A stretch of 64,000 bases of DNA from Sarcina sp034439435 (GTDB lineage Bacteria > Bacillota > Clostridia > Clostridiales > Clostridiaceae). Numbering within the stretch: position 1 is the stretch's first letter; each line of letters starts with the position of its first letter. The notes under the pieces were generated by a model. The model was not told the origin of the DNA, made no database searches, and was given only the letters and a program-made list of their open reading frames with translations. The translations under genes were made by a program, and so were the position numbers. Positions 45,295 through 53,588 of the stretch are shown here, piece after piece. The stretch spans positions 186,001 through 250,000 of the forward strand of contig NZ_JAPCKJ010000001.1 in NCBI RefSeq assembly GCF_034439435.1, in the 5' to 3' direction.

Positions 45295-46791
45295 ATGTTT
45301 AATTTAAATGCTTTAATAGATAGATTAATAGAGATATCAATAAATAATAACCTTATAGAAGAAATGGATACCATATATATTAGAAATAGACTTCTTAGCT
45401 TATTTAAGGAAGAAATTTATACTCCGAGTGAAGAAAGTCTTACTCTTTCTTTTCATGAAACATTAGCTGCCTTAATAAATATAGCTTTAGACAAAAAATT
45501 AATAGAAGATGCATTATATGCTAAAGATATTCTATCTAGCCATATAATGAATACATTCTTACCTTCTCCATCTTTATTAAATAAAGAATTTTTCGTAAAA
45601 TACTCTTCTTCTCCTGAAGAAAGTACTAACTACTTCTACTCTTTAAGTAAAAATTCAAACTACATAAGAACTGATAGAATCGCTAAAAATATAAGTTTTA
45701 AAGCGCCATCTAAGTATGGAGTTATGGATATTACTATTAATTTGTCTAAACCCGAAAAAGATCCTAAGGAAATAGCATTAGCAAGAAATTCAGTTAAAAG
45801 CAACTATCCTAACTGTTTATTATGTATTGAAAATGAAGGATATGAGGGTACAGTAACTCATCCTGACAGAGCTAACCATAGAATGATAAGATTAAATCTT
45901 AATAATAAGACTTGGCTATTACAATATTCTCCTTATCTTTATTATAATGAGCATTGTATAATACTTTCTAAAGAACACGTTCCAATGAAAATAGATACTA
46001 ATACTTTTAAAAATCTTTTAGAATTTGTAAATCAATTTCCTCATTATTTTGCTGGTTCAAATGCTGACTTACCTATAGTTGGAGGATCAATTCTTTCTCA
46101 TGAACATTATCAAGGAGGAAATCATAGATTTCCTATGAATGATGCTAAAAAACTTTTTGATTTCTCCCTAGATGCCTTTGAAGATGTTCAATGTGAAGCT
46201 ATTAACTGGCCAATATCAACTATAAGATTAAGAGGAGAAAATATAGATTCTTTAGTTTTAGCATCTGACTTAATACTAAAAAAATGGAGAAATTATTCTG
46301 ATGAGTCTTTAGGTATATTAGCTTACTCTAATGAGGAGCCTCATAATACTGTAACACCTATGGTAAGAAAAGAAGAAGGAAAATTTGTTATTGATTTATC
46401 TCTTAGAAATAATAGAACTTCTGAAGAACATCCTCTTGGAATATTCCATCCTCATAAAGAAGTTCATCATATAAAAAAGGAAAACATAGGACTAATTGAA
46501 GTTATGGGTCTTGCTGTCCTTCCTGGAAGATTATTGAAAGAACTTGAAGAAATTAAAGAATATTTATTAGATAATACTTCTCTTGACTCTATTGAAGAAT
46601 ATCATAAACCATGGGTTCTTGAACTAAAAAAGAAATATAATTATTTAAAATCTTCAACTGAGTTAAATGATTTTGTAAATAAGGAATTATCAAATAAATT
46701 TGTATCAGTTTTAGAACATTGTGGTGTCTTTAAGTTAGACGAAAATGGATTAGAAGGTTTCAAAAAATTCACTAACTCACTTAATGAATAA
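45295..46791 (+). CDS. galT: UDP-glucose--hexose-1-phosphate uridylyltransferase, class II
   Basis: 498 residues, the length of the Firmicute class II GalT, distinct from the shorter E. coli type. Signatures are YPNCLLCIENEGYEG, YYNEHCIILSKEHVPMK, and GGSILSHEHYQGGNHRFPM with the His cluster. It exchanges UMP between UDP-glucose and galactose-1-phosphate. No galE is present in this block. AAGGGGGAA precedes the ATG. Confidence 0.96.
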   Translation: MFNLNALIDRLIEISINNNLIEEMDTIYIRNRLLSLFKEEIYTPSEESLTLSFHETLAALINIALDKKLIEDALYAKDILSSHIMNTFLPSPSLLNKEFFVKYSSSPEESTNYFYSLSKNSNYIRTDRIAKNISFKAPSKYGVMDITINLSKPEKDPKEIALARNSVKSNYPNCLLCIENEGYEGTVTHPDRANHRMIRLNLNNKTWLLQYSPYLYYNEHCIILSKEHVPMKIDTNTFKNLLEFVNQFPHYFAGSNADLPIVGGSILSHEHYQGGNHRFPMNDAKKLFDFSLDAFEDVQCEAINWPISTIRLRGENIDSLVLASDLILKKWRNYSDESLGILAYSNEEPHNTVTPMVRKEEGKFVIDLSLRNNRTSEEHPLGIFHPHKEVHHIKKENIGLIEVMGLAVLPGRLLKELEEIKEYLLDNTSLDSIEEYHKPWVLELKKKYNYLKSSTELNDFVNKELSNKFVSVLEHCGVFKLDENGLEGFKKFTNSLNE

Positions 46792-46823
46792 AATTAATTT
46801 TTAAATAACAAAGGTATATATCA

Positions 46824-47040
46824 AAAGTAACTTAAAATAAAACTTATAAATATATTCCAAGAATTACTAGAATTCGCTAAGAATTTATAGCCATTACTCC
46901 GAAGATTTTGCTAAAGCTCCGAAACTCCCGTTGGTCAAACAGTCTCAGCTTCTTAACGCAAATTCTTCTACGTAATAGCTTAAATTCTAAAGCTTATCTA
47001 GATATTCTCTTCATACTATTTATAAGTTTTATTATTTTTA
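46824..47040. repeat. MITE-like intergenic repeat, copy B (longest copy)
   Basis: 217 bp with terminal inverted repeats: left AAAGTAACTTAAAATAAAAC, right ATTTATAAGTTTTATTATTT. The interior matches copy A at both ends but has an extra central segment of about 50 nt (CCGTTGGTCAAACAGTCTCAG region). No ORF. It fills most of the gene-free stretch 46792-47088 between convergent galT and the nucleoside kinase. Confidence 0.7.
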
Positions 47041-47088
47041 TATAACCTCTTTGCTATTTTACCTAAAATAATAAAAAGCAAAAACTTA

Positions 47089-48744
47089 TTAGTACTTGTA
47101 GAAACAACTTCCACCTATAAATTCTCTTAGTATGGAGTTTTCAGGAACTCTTTCTGAGGCTACTTCAACAAAAAACTTTAAAGAATTTATTATTCTTTTA
47201 GCTTCATAGTAAACCTTACTATTCCTATCTATTTTTTCTAGTTCTCTTAAAGCATATTTCTTTAAGGCAGCTAATTCATAGACTAAGGTTGAGTTAAACA
47301 TAACATCAGCCTCTTCTTGATAAACAAATATATTTTTTTCTTCTCCCCTTTTTATAGAATCCCACATTTCTAAGGTTTGCTCTACACTATAGCCTCTTGA
47401 TAAAGAATCCCTAACAATACGTCTTATTTTTCTTACATCTGTTGTTGGAATTCTATTATGATTATCTAAGTTTAATTGAGTTAATGCAGAAATATATACC
47501 TTAAACTTATTTTTAGAAGCTACTTTTTCTGTAAGCTTTGGATTTAATCCATGAATTCCTTCAACTACAAGTATTCCATTATCAGGTAGTTTAAGTTTAT
47601 TTCCAACCCACTCTCTTTCTCCTAGCTTAAAATTATAAGAAGGTATTTCAACCTCTTCGCCATCTAAAATGTCGTGAAGATTCTTATTGAATAATTCTAA
47701 ATCTAAAGCATTTATAGATTCAAAATCTGGTTTTCCTTCTTCATCTAAAGGGGTATGAGTCCTATTTATAAAATAATCATCTAAAGATATTGCTATTGGT
47801 ATATATCCATTAACCCTAAGTTGTATAGCAAGTCTTTTAGAAAATGTTGTTTTTCCTGAAGATGATGGACCTGCTACTAAAACAACCTTAACTTCCTTTC
47901 TTTCACTTATCATGTCTGCTATTTGAGCAATTTTTTTCTCATGTAAAGCCTCAGAAACCCGTATTATATCTAAAGACTCTTCTCCTTCTAATTTATAATC
48001 CAAAGAACCCACATCTGGAGTTCCTAATATATTTAGCCATCTCTCAGTTTCTCTAAATACATTAAAAAGATTTCTTTGCTCCTTAAATACAGGTACAACA
48101 GTTGGATTTCTATGACTTGGTAACATAAGTATAAAACCAGGGTTATAATATAGTAAATCAAAATACTTTAATACCCCTGTTGAATAAGCCATATCTCCAT
48201 AAAAATAATCATACCTATCTTCTAATTTATATAAATTAACATATTCCTCTTGAACCCAATGTAATAAATCAACCTTATCTTTCATTTTATAAGATTTAAA
48301 AATATCTATGGCCTCTTTCTTTGGAACTTTTACTTTTTCTATTACAATATTTTTATCTATTATTTCCTTCATTTTTTTCTTTATATTAACTATATCCTCT
48401 TCATCTAAGGCTTTTTCCTTATGAACTTCTCCAAATATCCCTTTGCTTATAGAATGCTCTATATCTATTCTTGCATCTTTAAAAAGATCTAAAGTAGCCT
48501 TTATAAATACAAATTGTAAGGTTCTACTATAAGCTATTTTACCTTGGGGATTACTTATGTTTACAAGTTCTATAATTCCATCTTCCCTTATTAAATCAGT
48601 AAATTCATAATACTGATTTTTTTGTTTAACCAAAGTAATAGGTATTGATTCTTTTATATAGTCTTTCTCTAAAATAGCTGAATATTTTTCTCCCTCATTA
48701 AAGACTAAGGTTTTACCTTTTACATTGACTTTAAAGCTTTTCAT
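47089..48744 (-). CDS. Nucleoside (uridine-type) kinase with ThrRS-like N-terminus
   Basis: 551 residues from the ATG at 48744. About 1-60 resembles a TGS domain and about 60-190 the threonyl-tRNA synthetase second domain (IDIEHSISKGIFGEVHKEK). The C-terminal half is a P-loop uridine kinase (VVLVAGPSSSGKTTFSKRL; ISLDDYFINRTHTP; VVEGIHGLNPKLT). It likely phosphorylates a nucleoside; substrate unknown. The start at 48753 has no spacing to its AGAGAGGA site, which fits 48744 better. Confidence 0.88.
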   Translation of the reverse strand: MKSFKVNVKGKTLVFNEGEKYSAILEKDYIKESIPITLVKQKNQYYEFTDLIREDGIIELVNISNPQGKIAYSRTLQFVFIKATLDLFKDARIDIEHSISKGIFGEVHKEKALDEEDIVNIKKKMKEIIDKNIVIEKVKVPKKEAIDIFKSYKMKDKVDLLHWVQEEYVNLYKLEDRYDYFYGDMAYSTGVLKYFDLLYYNPGFILMLPSHRNPTVVPVFKEQRNLFNVFRETERWLNILGTPDVGSLDYKLEGEESLDIIRVSEALHEKKIAQIADMISERKEVKVVLVAGPSSSGKTTFSKRLAIQLRVNGYIPIAISLDDYFINRTHTPLDEEGKPDFESINALDLELFNKNLHDILDGEEVEIPSYNFKLGEREWVGNKLKLPDNGILVVEGIHGLNPKLTEKVASKNKFKVYISALTQLNLDNHNRIPTTDVRKIRRIVRDSLSRGYSVEQTLEMWDSIKRGEEKNIFVYQEEADVMFNSTLVYELAALKKYALRELEKIDRNSKVYYEAKRIINSLKFFVEVASERVPENSILREFIGGSCFYKY

Positions 48745-48830
48745 AAACACCATTCCTCTCTACTCATAATCCCGCTTTATTGTTATTATACACTTAAAAT
48801 TTTAAAAAAGTTATCTATTTTTGTATAAAT

Positions 48831-48866
48831 CTCCTCTAAATTTGTTAACCTATTTTACTAGAGGAG
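48831..48866 (+). promoter_or_regulatory. Hairpin masking the DUF421 ribosome site
   Basis: CTCCTCTA (48831-48838) is the exact complement of TAGAGGAG (48859-48866), the Shine-Dalgarno of the DUF421 gene, with a 20-nt loop. If transcription starts upstream of 48831, initiation would be reduced. Confidence 0.5.
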
Positions 48867-48874
48867 GGATTTTT

Positions 48875-49573
48875 ATGCTAATAACCTTTATAAGAACTGC
48901 AATCTTATATTTCCTAGTAATAATAAGTATTAGGCTTATGGGGAAACGTCAAATTGGTGAATTACAACCTTATGAACTTGTAATAACCTTAATGGTATCG
49001 GACTTAGTAGCCTTACCAATGCAAGATCCTCGTCTTCCTCTCCTTCTAGGAATAATACCAATAATTACTCTTTTGTTTATAAAAGCATTGATATCTGAAA
49101 TTGAACGACATAGCCGATTTTTTGAAAAACTACTAGATGGTACTCCTTCTATAATAATAAGTAACGGCGAAATTAATTTAGATATGATGAAAAAGCAAAG
49201 ATTAACAATGAATGATATACTAGAGGAGTTACGAAGCGCAGGTTATTTGAATATAAAAGATATTCAATATGCAATCATAGAAACTAATGGAACTATATCT
49301 ATTATTCCTAAAAGTGACTGTGAAAATGTTAAAAGAAAAGATTTAAAAATAAAAGAAAGTGAATCAAAGATGCCTGTTGTTTTATTAGAGAACGGACGTA
49401 TAAAGAAAAAATCGCTTCAGGCACTGCACAAGGATGTAAAATGGTTAGATGATAAATTACAATCTATGAACTATCCTCCTAGAGATAAACTATTCTTAAT
49501 CATGCTAGATTCTGAAGGAAAATTATTCATTCAAAAGAAAAATCAAAGAGATAAAGAGGATATTGTATTATGA
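48875..49573 (+). CDS. DUF421 membrane protein (YetF/YcaP type)
   Basis: 232 residues from the ATG at 48875, which has GAGGAGGG 5 nt upstream. Three N-terminal membrane helices are followed by a soluble DUF421 domain (GKRQIGELQPYELVITLMV; RLTMNDILEELRSAGYLNIK). Known from spore formers, where YetF-type proteins influence spore permeability and germination; molecular role unclear. It overlaps the next gene by 4 bp (ATGA), so the two are coupled. Confidence 0.9.
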   Translation: MLITFIRTAILYFLVIISIRLMGKRQIGELQPYELVITLMVSDLVALPMQDPRLPLLLGIIPIITLLFIKALISEIERHSRFFEKLLDGTPSIIISNGEINLDMMKKQRLTMNDILEELRSAGYLNIKDIQYAIIETNGTISIIPKSDCENVKRKDLKIKESESKMPVVLLENGRIKKKSLQALHKDVKWLDDKLQSMNYPPRDKLFLIMLDSEGKLFIQKKNQRDKEDIVL

Positions 49574-50004
49574 AGAATACTATAATTTCAACATTAATAT
49601 TTTTTTTCATTCTTGGTTCTGTTTTATTTTTCAATGTTAAATTAACAGATGTTTGTGGTAAAGTAAATGAATCTAGTGATAAAATAGAGTCATATTTAAA
49701 TGAAGAAAATTGGAAAGAATCATATAGTGAATCTATTAACTTGAGAGATATGTTAGAAGAAAACTATGTATCTCTATCTCTTTATGTAAATCATGAGCAA
49801 TTAGATAATTTAAGTAAAGAGGTACTTAGTTTAACTCAATACATTAAGGGAGAAGATATTTCAAACAGCTTGTCTTCTGTATATATAATTAAAGCTTATA
49901 CAAAACATATAGAGGATATTCAAAAGGTTAACATAGGAAATATTTTAATTTCTAATCTAAAAAATATATTTTATTGTGGAATTTATACTAATTTTAGTTT
50001 ATAA
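49570..50004 (+). CDS. DUF4363 family protein
   Basis: 144 residues. One N-terminal membrane helix (TIISTLIFFFILGSVLFF), then a helical extracellular domain (KVNESSDKIESYLNEENWK; YIKGEDISNSLSSVYIIKAY). It matches the DUF4363 pattern and the usual DUF421-DUF4363 pairing in clostridia. Function unknown; the ATGA overlap suggests one complex. Confidence 0.8.
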   Translation: MKNTIISTLIFFFILGSVLFFNVKLTDVCGKVNESSDKIESYLNEENWKESYSESINLRDMLEENYVSLSLYVNHEQLDNLSKEVLSLTQYIKGEDISNSLSSVYIIKAYTKHIEDIQKVNIGNILISNLKNIFYCGIYTNFSL

Positions 50005-50020
50005 TGTTATTGTAAGGGGC

Positions 50021-50040
50021 AAGTCCCACATGGACTTTTT
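50021..50040 (+). terminator. Short terminator-like hairpin before fba
   Basis: AAGTCC-CACAT... GGACTT arms followed by TTT. Small stem, so termination is only possible. Confidence 0.4.
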
Positions 50041-50099
50041 ATGTCCCTATACATGATTTTAATAAAGTTAATGTAAGATTTTGAAAGGTGGTAAACAAA

Positions 50100-50966
50100 A
50101 TGGCATTAGTTAACACAAGAGAAATGTTAAATAAAGCAAGAGAAGAAAAATACGCTGTTGGTCAATTCAACATAAACAACTTAGAATGGACAAAAGCTGT
50201 ATTATTAACTGCTCAAGAAAATAACTCACCAGTTATATTAGGAGTATCAGAAGGTGCTGCTAAATATATGTGTGGATTCAAAACAATAGTTGGAATGGTT
50301 AACGGAATGTTAGAAGAGTTAAAAATAACTGTTCCTGTAGCATTACACTTAGATCACGGTAGTTATCAAGGAGCTATAGATGCTATGGCTGCTGGATTCT
50401 CATCAGTAATGTTCGATGGATCACACTACTCAATCGAAGAAAATATAGTTAAAACTAAAGAAATAATCGATTTAGCTGCTGCTAAAAACGTATCAGTTGA
50501 AGCTGAAGTTGGATCAATCGGTGGAGAAGAAGATGGTGTTGTTGGAGCTGGTGAAATAGCTGATCCTGCTGAATGTAAACAAATCGCTGATTTAGGAGTT
50601 ACTATGTTAGCTGCTGGTATCGGAAACATCCACGGAAAATACCCTGCAAACTGGGCTGGATTAAACTTTGAAGCTTTAGCTAATATTAAAGCTGCTACTG
50701 GAGATATGCCTTTAGTATTACACGGTGGTACTGGAATCCCTTCAGACATGATCGCAGAAGCTATATCATTAGGAGTATCAAAAATAAATGTTAATACTGA
50801 ATGTCAATTAGTATTTGCTGAAGCTACTCGTAAATATATAGAAGCTGGTAAAGATTTAGAAGGAAAAGGATTCGACCCAAGAAAATTATTAGCTCCTGGT
50901 TTCGAAGCTATAAAAGATATAGTTAAAGAAAAAATGGAATTATTCGGTTCAGTAAACAGAGCTTAA
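50100..50966 (+). CDS. fba: Fructose-1,6-bisphosphate aldolase, class II
   Basis: 288 residues. Zinc and substrate motifs are PVALHLDHGSYQGA, FDGSHYSIEEN, VLHGGTGIP and INVNTECQ. It splits fructose-1,6-bisphosphate in glycolysis. The frame is open to a GTG at 50088, but AAAGGTGG is spaced to the ATG at 50100, and MALVNTREML is the normal start. Codon use is strongly biased, as expected for a highly expressed gene. Confidence 0.97.
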   Translation: MALVNTREMLNKAREEKYAVGQFNINNLEWTKAVLLTAQENNSPVILGVSEGAAKYMCGFKTIVGMVNGMLEELKITVPVALHLDHGSYQGAIDAMAAGFSSVMFDGSHYSIEENIVKTKEIIDLAAAKNVSVEAEVGSIGGEEDGVVGAGEIADPAECKQIADLGVTMLAAGIGNIHGKYPANWAGLNFEALANIKAATGDMPLVLHGGTGIPSDMIAEAISLGVSKINVNTECQLVFAEATRKYIEAGKDLEGKGFDPRKLLAPGFEAIKDIVKEKMELFGSVNRA

Positions 50967-50980
50967 TAATCTTAAATAAT

Positions 50981-51012
50981 AAAAAGAGATTAGATTTTCT
51001 AATCTCTTTTTT
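50981..51012. terminator. Bidirectional terminator between fba and the nucleoid-associated gene
   Basis: AAAAAGAGATTAGA / TCTAATCTCTTTTT stem with T-runs in both directions at a convergent junction. Confidence 0.93.
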
Positions 51013-52053
51013 TTACTTTTCTATATAATTTTTAATATTCTTTATAACCATATTTATACTTCCATCACCATTTCTTACGATTTCAAACTTAGATTCATCA
51101 TGATAAGCCTCATCATCAATATATAAATCTATTTCCTTATCAATTTTAAGTCTAGTTCTTTTCATTTTTTTCTCAACCCAAAGCTTATCTATTTCAACAT
51201 CGTCCTCTAAACCTTGTCCTTTTACAAAGGTTGTAAAATTCTCTTTCATCATGGGTTCTTCATTGAATAACTCACGAGATAATTCTTCTATATTTATAAC
51301 ATCTTCTTCTTTTAGCTTACCTTTTATTTTAGTTCTAATATTTTCAGCTTTTTCTGCATCTTCAATAATATTATTTCTTGTCCAAGTTTCTGTTGCCTTA
51401 ACAAAAGTTTTTGTCATGTCTCTTTCATTTTGAAACACTGTACACCCTAAATAATTATTTATAAAGTAATTTGCTCCATATTCATCCTCTTCTGATGATT
51501 TCCTTTGCTTATCTATTACCATAAGGTTTATATCCTGATCATCTCTTATAGGCTTTATAAATGCACATTTTTGAACCTTTTGTCCTGATGCTGGTAATCC
51601 CGCTGCCTGCTCCACTATTCCTATTCCAATTTTGTCATCAACAAAATCAACTTTATGAGTAAAATTTTTTATATAATCCATTTTTAATATTCCAAGCATA
51701 GGCCCTTGATCTGTTGATATTGATACTGTAAGTAAGTCACAGCTAGGTATATTACTATTTCCCCTCATTATATAAAACATTTGTCTTGCTAACTCTTGAG
51801 AAACTTCAACGATGTCTCTATTAACTCCATTTAAATAATCTTGAGATACTTCCTTTACTACATGTCTTTCCGGATTGAAAATAGCATATTTTAAGTCTTC
51901 ACTTTTCAAACCCTTCTCAACGTGTTTATATATAAATTTATATACATCATCTGTTAAATCTATTTTATATTCATTTAATATAGGTTCATCACTATTACTA
52001 TCTAATATATGTATAACAGCTTCCATTATATTTATATCATTTACGTACTCCAT
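51013..52053 (-). CDS. Nucleoid-associated protein (NdpA/YejK family)
   Basis: 346 residues from the ATG at 52053. The 37-kDa nucleoid-associated protein pattern is seen: NIMEAVIHILDSNSDEPILNE at the start, LLTVSISTDQGPMLGILKMDY and DINLMVIDKQRKSSEEDEYG in the middle. The frame reaches 52092, but GGAGG lies 7 nt before 52053. Family members bind chromosomal DNA; no further role can be given. Confidence 0.85.
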   Translation of the reverse strand: MEYVNDINIMEAVIHILDSNSDEPILNEYKIDLTDDVYKFIYKHVEKGLKSEDLKYAIFNPERHVVKEVSQDYLNGVNRDIVEVSQELARQMFYIMRGNSNIPSCDLLTVSISTDQGPMLGILKMDYIKNFTHKVDFVDDKIGIGIVEQAAGLPASGQKVQKCAFIKPIRDDQDINLMVIDKQRKSSEEDEYGANYFINNYLGCTVFQNERDMTKTFVKATETWTRNNIIEDAEKAENIRTKIKGKLKEEDVINIEELSRELFNEEPMMKENFTTFVKGQGLEDDVEIDKLWVEKKMKRTRLKIDKEIDLYIDDEAYHDESKFEIVRNGDGSINMVIKNIKNYIEK

Positions 52054-52199
52054 TCTTAAACCTCCATTGAAATTTCCATGTATTTTTGACACATCTTATA
52101 TTCTATCAAAATACAATGGAAAAATCATCATTCATATTCTTTCATATCATTAATAATTTGTTTATAATAATATTATAAGAATTTTGGAGGTAACTTATT

Positions 52200-52763
52200 A
52201 TGAAAGAACTTGAAACACGTGTTATAGATATTGATGTTGAAAAACTAAGAGAAACTTTAAAGAATCTTGGAGCAAAAAATGTTAAGCGTGAAAATCAAAT
52301 AAATGATATTTTTGATTTTCCTGACAGAAAATTATTAGATAAAAAAGGTTATGCAAGAATAAGAACTGTTGAAGATCTTATAAATAATAAAACGGTATAT
52401 TTTATGACAACAAAAAAAATGCTTAGCCAAGATAAATTTAAAGTAATGGAAGAAAATGAAACAATCATAGCTGACGGTGCTGTAGGTAAAAATATTTTTA
52501 AATCTTTAGGATTAGATTTATTTGAAACAATAAAAAAATATAGAGAAAGTTATGAATTTAAGGATTCTCTAATAGAAATAGATATTAATGATCCATCTTT
52601 TTGTCCATTTCCATATATAGAGATAGAAACTTCATCTGAAGAAAAACTTAGTGAAATACTAACTTCTTTAGGATATACCATGGAAGATACAACATCTAAA
52701 ACTATTTATGAGATTCTAAAAGATAAAGGAATTTCTCCTAATAATAATCAAAAAGGATTATAA
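52200..52763 (+). CDS. CYTH domain protein (CyaB class IV adenylate cyclase-like)
   Basis: 187 residues. The N-terminal E-x-E-x-R motif (KELETRVIDID) and later RKLLDKKGYARIRT and YIEIETSSEEKL form the CYTH tunnel. Annotated relatives are class IV adenylate cyclases or triphosphatases; which applies here cannot be told. TTGGAGG precedes the ATG. Confidence 0.85.
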   Translation: MKELETRVIDIDVEKLRETLKNLGAKNVKRENQINDIFDFPDRKLLDKKGYARIRTVEDLINNKTVYFMTTKKMLSQDKFKVMEENETIIADGAVGKNIFKSLGLDLFETIKKYRESYEFKDSLIEIDINDPSFCPFPYIEIETSSEEKLSEILTSLGYTMEDTTSKTIYEILKDKGISPNNNQKGL

Positions 52764-52769
52764 AATTTA

Positions 52770-52806
52770 AATATGTTATATAGTTTTCTATATAGCATAT
52801 TTTTTT
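52770..52806 (+). terminator. Terminator after the CYTH gene
   Basis: AATATGTTATATAG-TTTT-CTATATAGCATATT followed by TTTTTT. Confidence 0.88.
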
Positions 52807-52846
52807 ATTTATAAATTATAATATAAAAATCATTTACTTTATAATT

Positions 52847-53443
52847 CTAAGTAAAGTGTTTTATCCTTTTATTTATAAATTTTAAAAACCCACTTCCTTT
52901 TCTTGGTAAGGCAAAACTATTATGATGATATGTTTTACAGTTTATTATATCTTCGCAAAACATTTCTAATTCTATCAATAATTGCTCATACTCTAAACCA
53001 TTATCTTCTAACCCATTTTTCCAAAGATTTAAGTCAGCCAATACCCCTATTCCCTTTTGCCATACAATGAATTTCTTCTTACATATTTTCATACAATTTT
53101 CTAAAAGTAATTCTAACTCTTCTGTACCCCTTAAAACATCTAAATCCCCATTTAAAATTACTGAAAAATAAATATTTCTATTGCCTTCTTCATTTTCATT
53201 ACTAATTAAATTCAAAAATCTTTCTGATAAATCATTAAACCTATCTTTTTTTAAGGATGAAATAAAAACAATATTATCATAAACCTTTAAATCTTCATTT
53301 ATATTTTTAAAATAATATTCACTCAATAAAATTTTTGAACATTTTACTCTTCCATCTAAATTATCTTCTATATAATTTGCTATACAATAGGAATTACTCT
53401 CACTTCCATCACAACTCCCTATAACCAACAGTACTCTTTTCAC
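52847..53443 (-). CDS. Flavodoxin-fold NAD(P)H-dependent reductase-like protein
   Basis: 198 residues from the GTG at 53443, which follows GGGAGG; an in-frame ATG at 53458 lies within that ribosome site. The N-terminus VLLVIGSCDGSESNSYCIANYI resembles the FMN phosphate loop of flavodoxin-like reductases, and VYDNIVFISSLKKDRF fits a second strand. The C-terminal third (CKTYHHNSFALPRKGSG) is not familiar. Electron-transfer role is tentative. Confidence 0.55.
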   Translation of the reverse strand: MKRVLLVIGSCDGSESNSYCIANYIEDNLDGRVKCSKILLSEYYFKNINEDLKVYDNIVFISSLKKDRFNDLSERFLNLISNENEEGNRNIYFSVILNGDLDVLRGTEELELLLENCMKICKKKFIVWQKGIGVLADLNLWKNGLEDNGLEYEQLLIELEMFCEDIINCKTYHHNSFALPRKGSGFLKFINKRIKHFT

Positions 53444-53511
53444 GAACCCACCTCCCATTATTTTACAATTTAATTATAATACATTTTCCAAATTTTGTAT
53501 ATCAGGTTAAT

Positions 53512-53559
53512 AAAAAAACAAGTTATGCTTAATTAAACTTTAACTAAACATACCTTGTT
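53512..53559 (-). terminator. Terminator-like hairpin upstream of nothing on this strand, downstream of the flavodoxin-like region
   Basis: Arms AACAAGGTATG / CATAACTTGTT with a long AT-rich loop, then TTTTTTTATTAAC on the minus strand. It lies after the NlpC/P60 gene start side only in position; on the minus strand, transcription from 55466 ends at 53589 and would run into it, so it is the terminator of the endopeptidase gene. Confidence 0.75.
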
Positions 53560-53588
53560 CTATAATACATTTATTAATTATGTTAATC

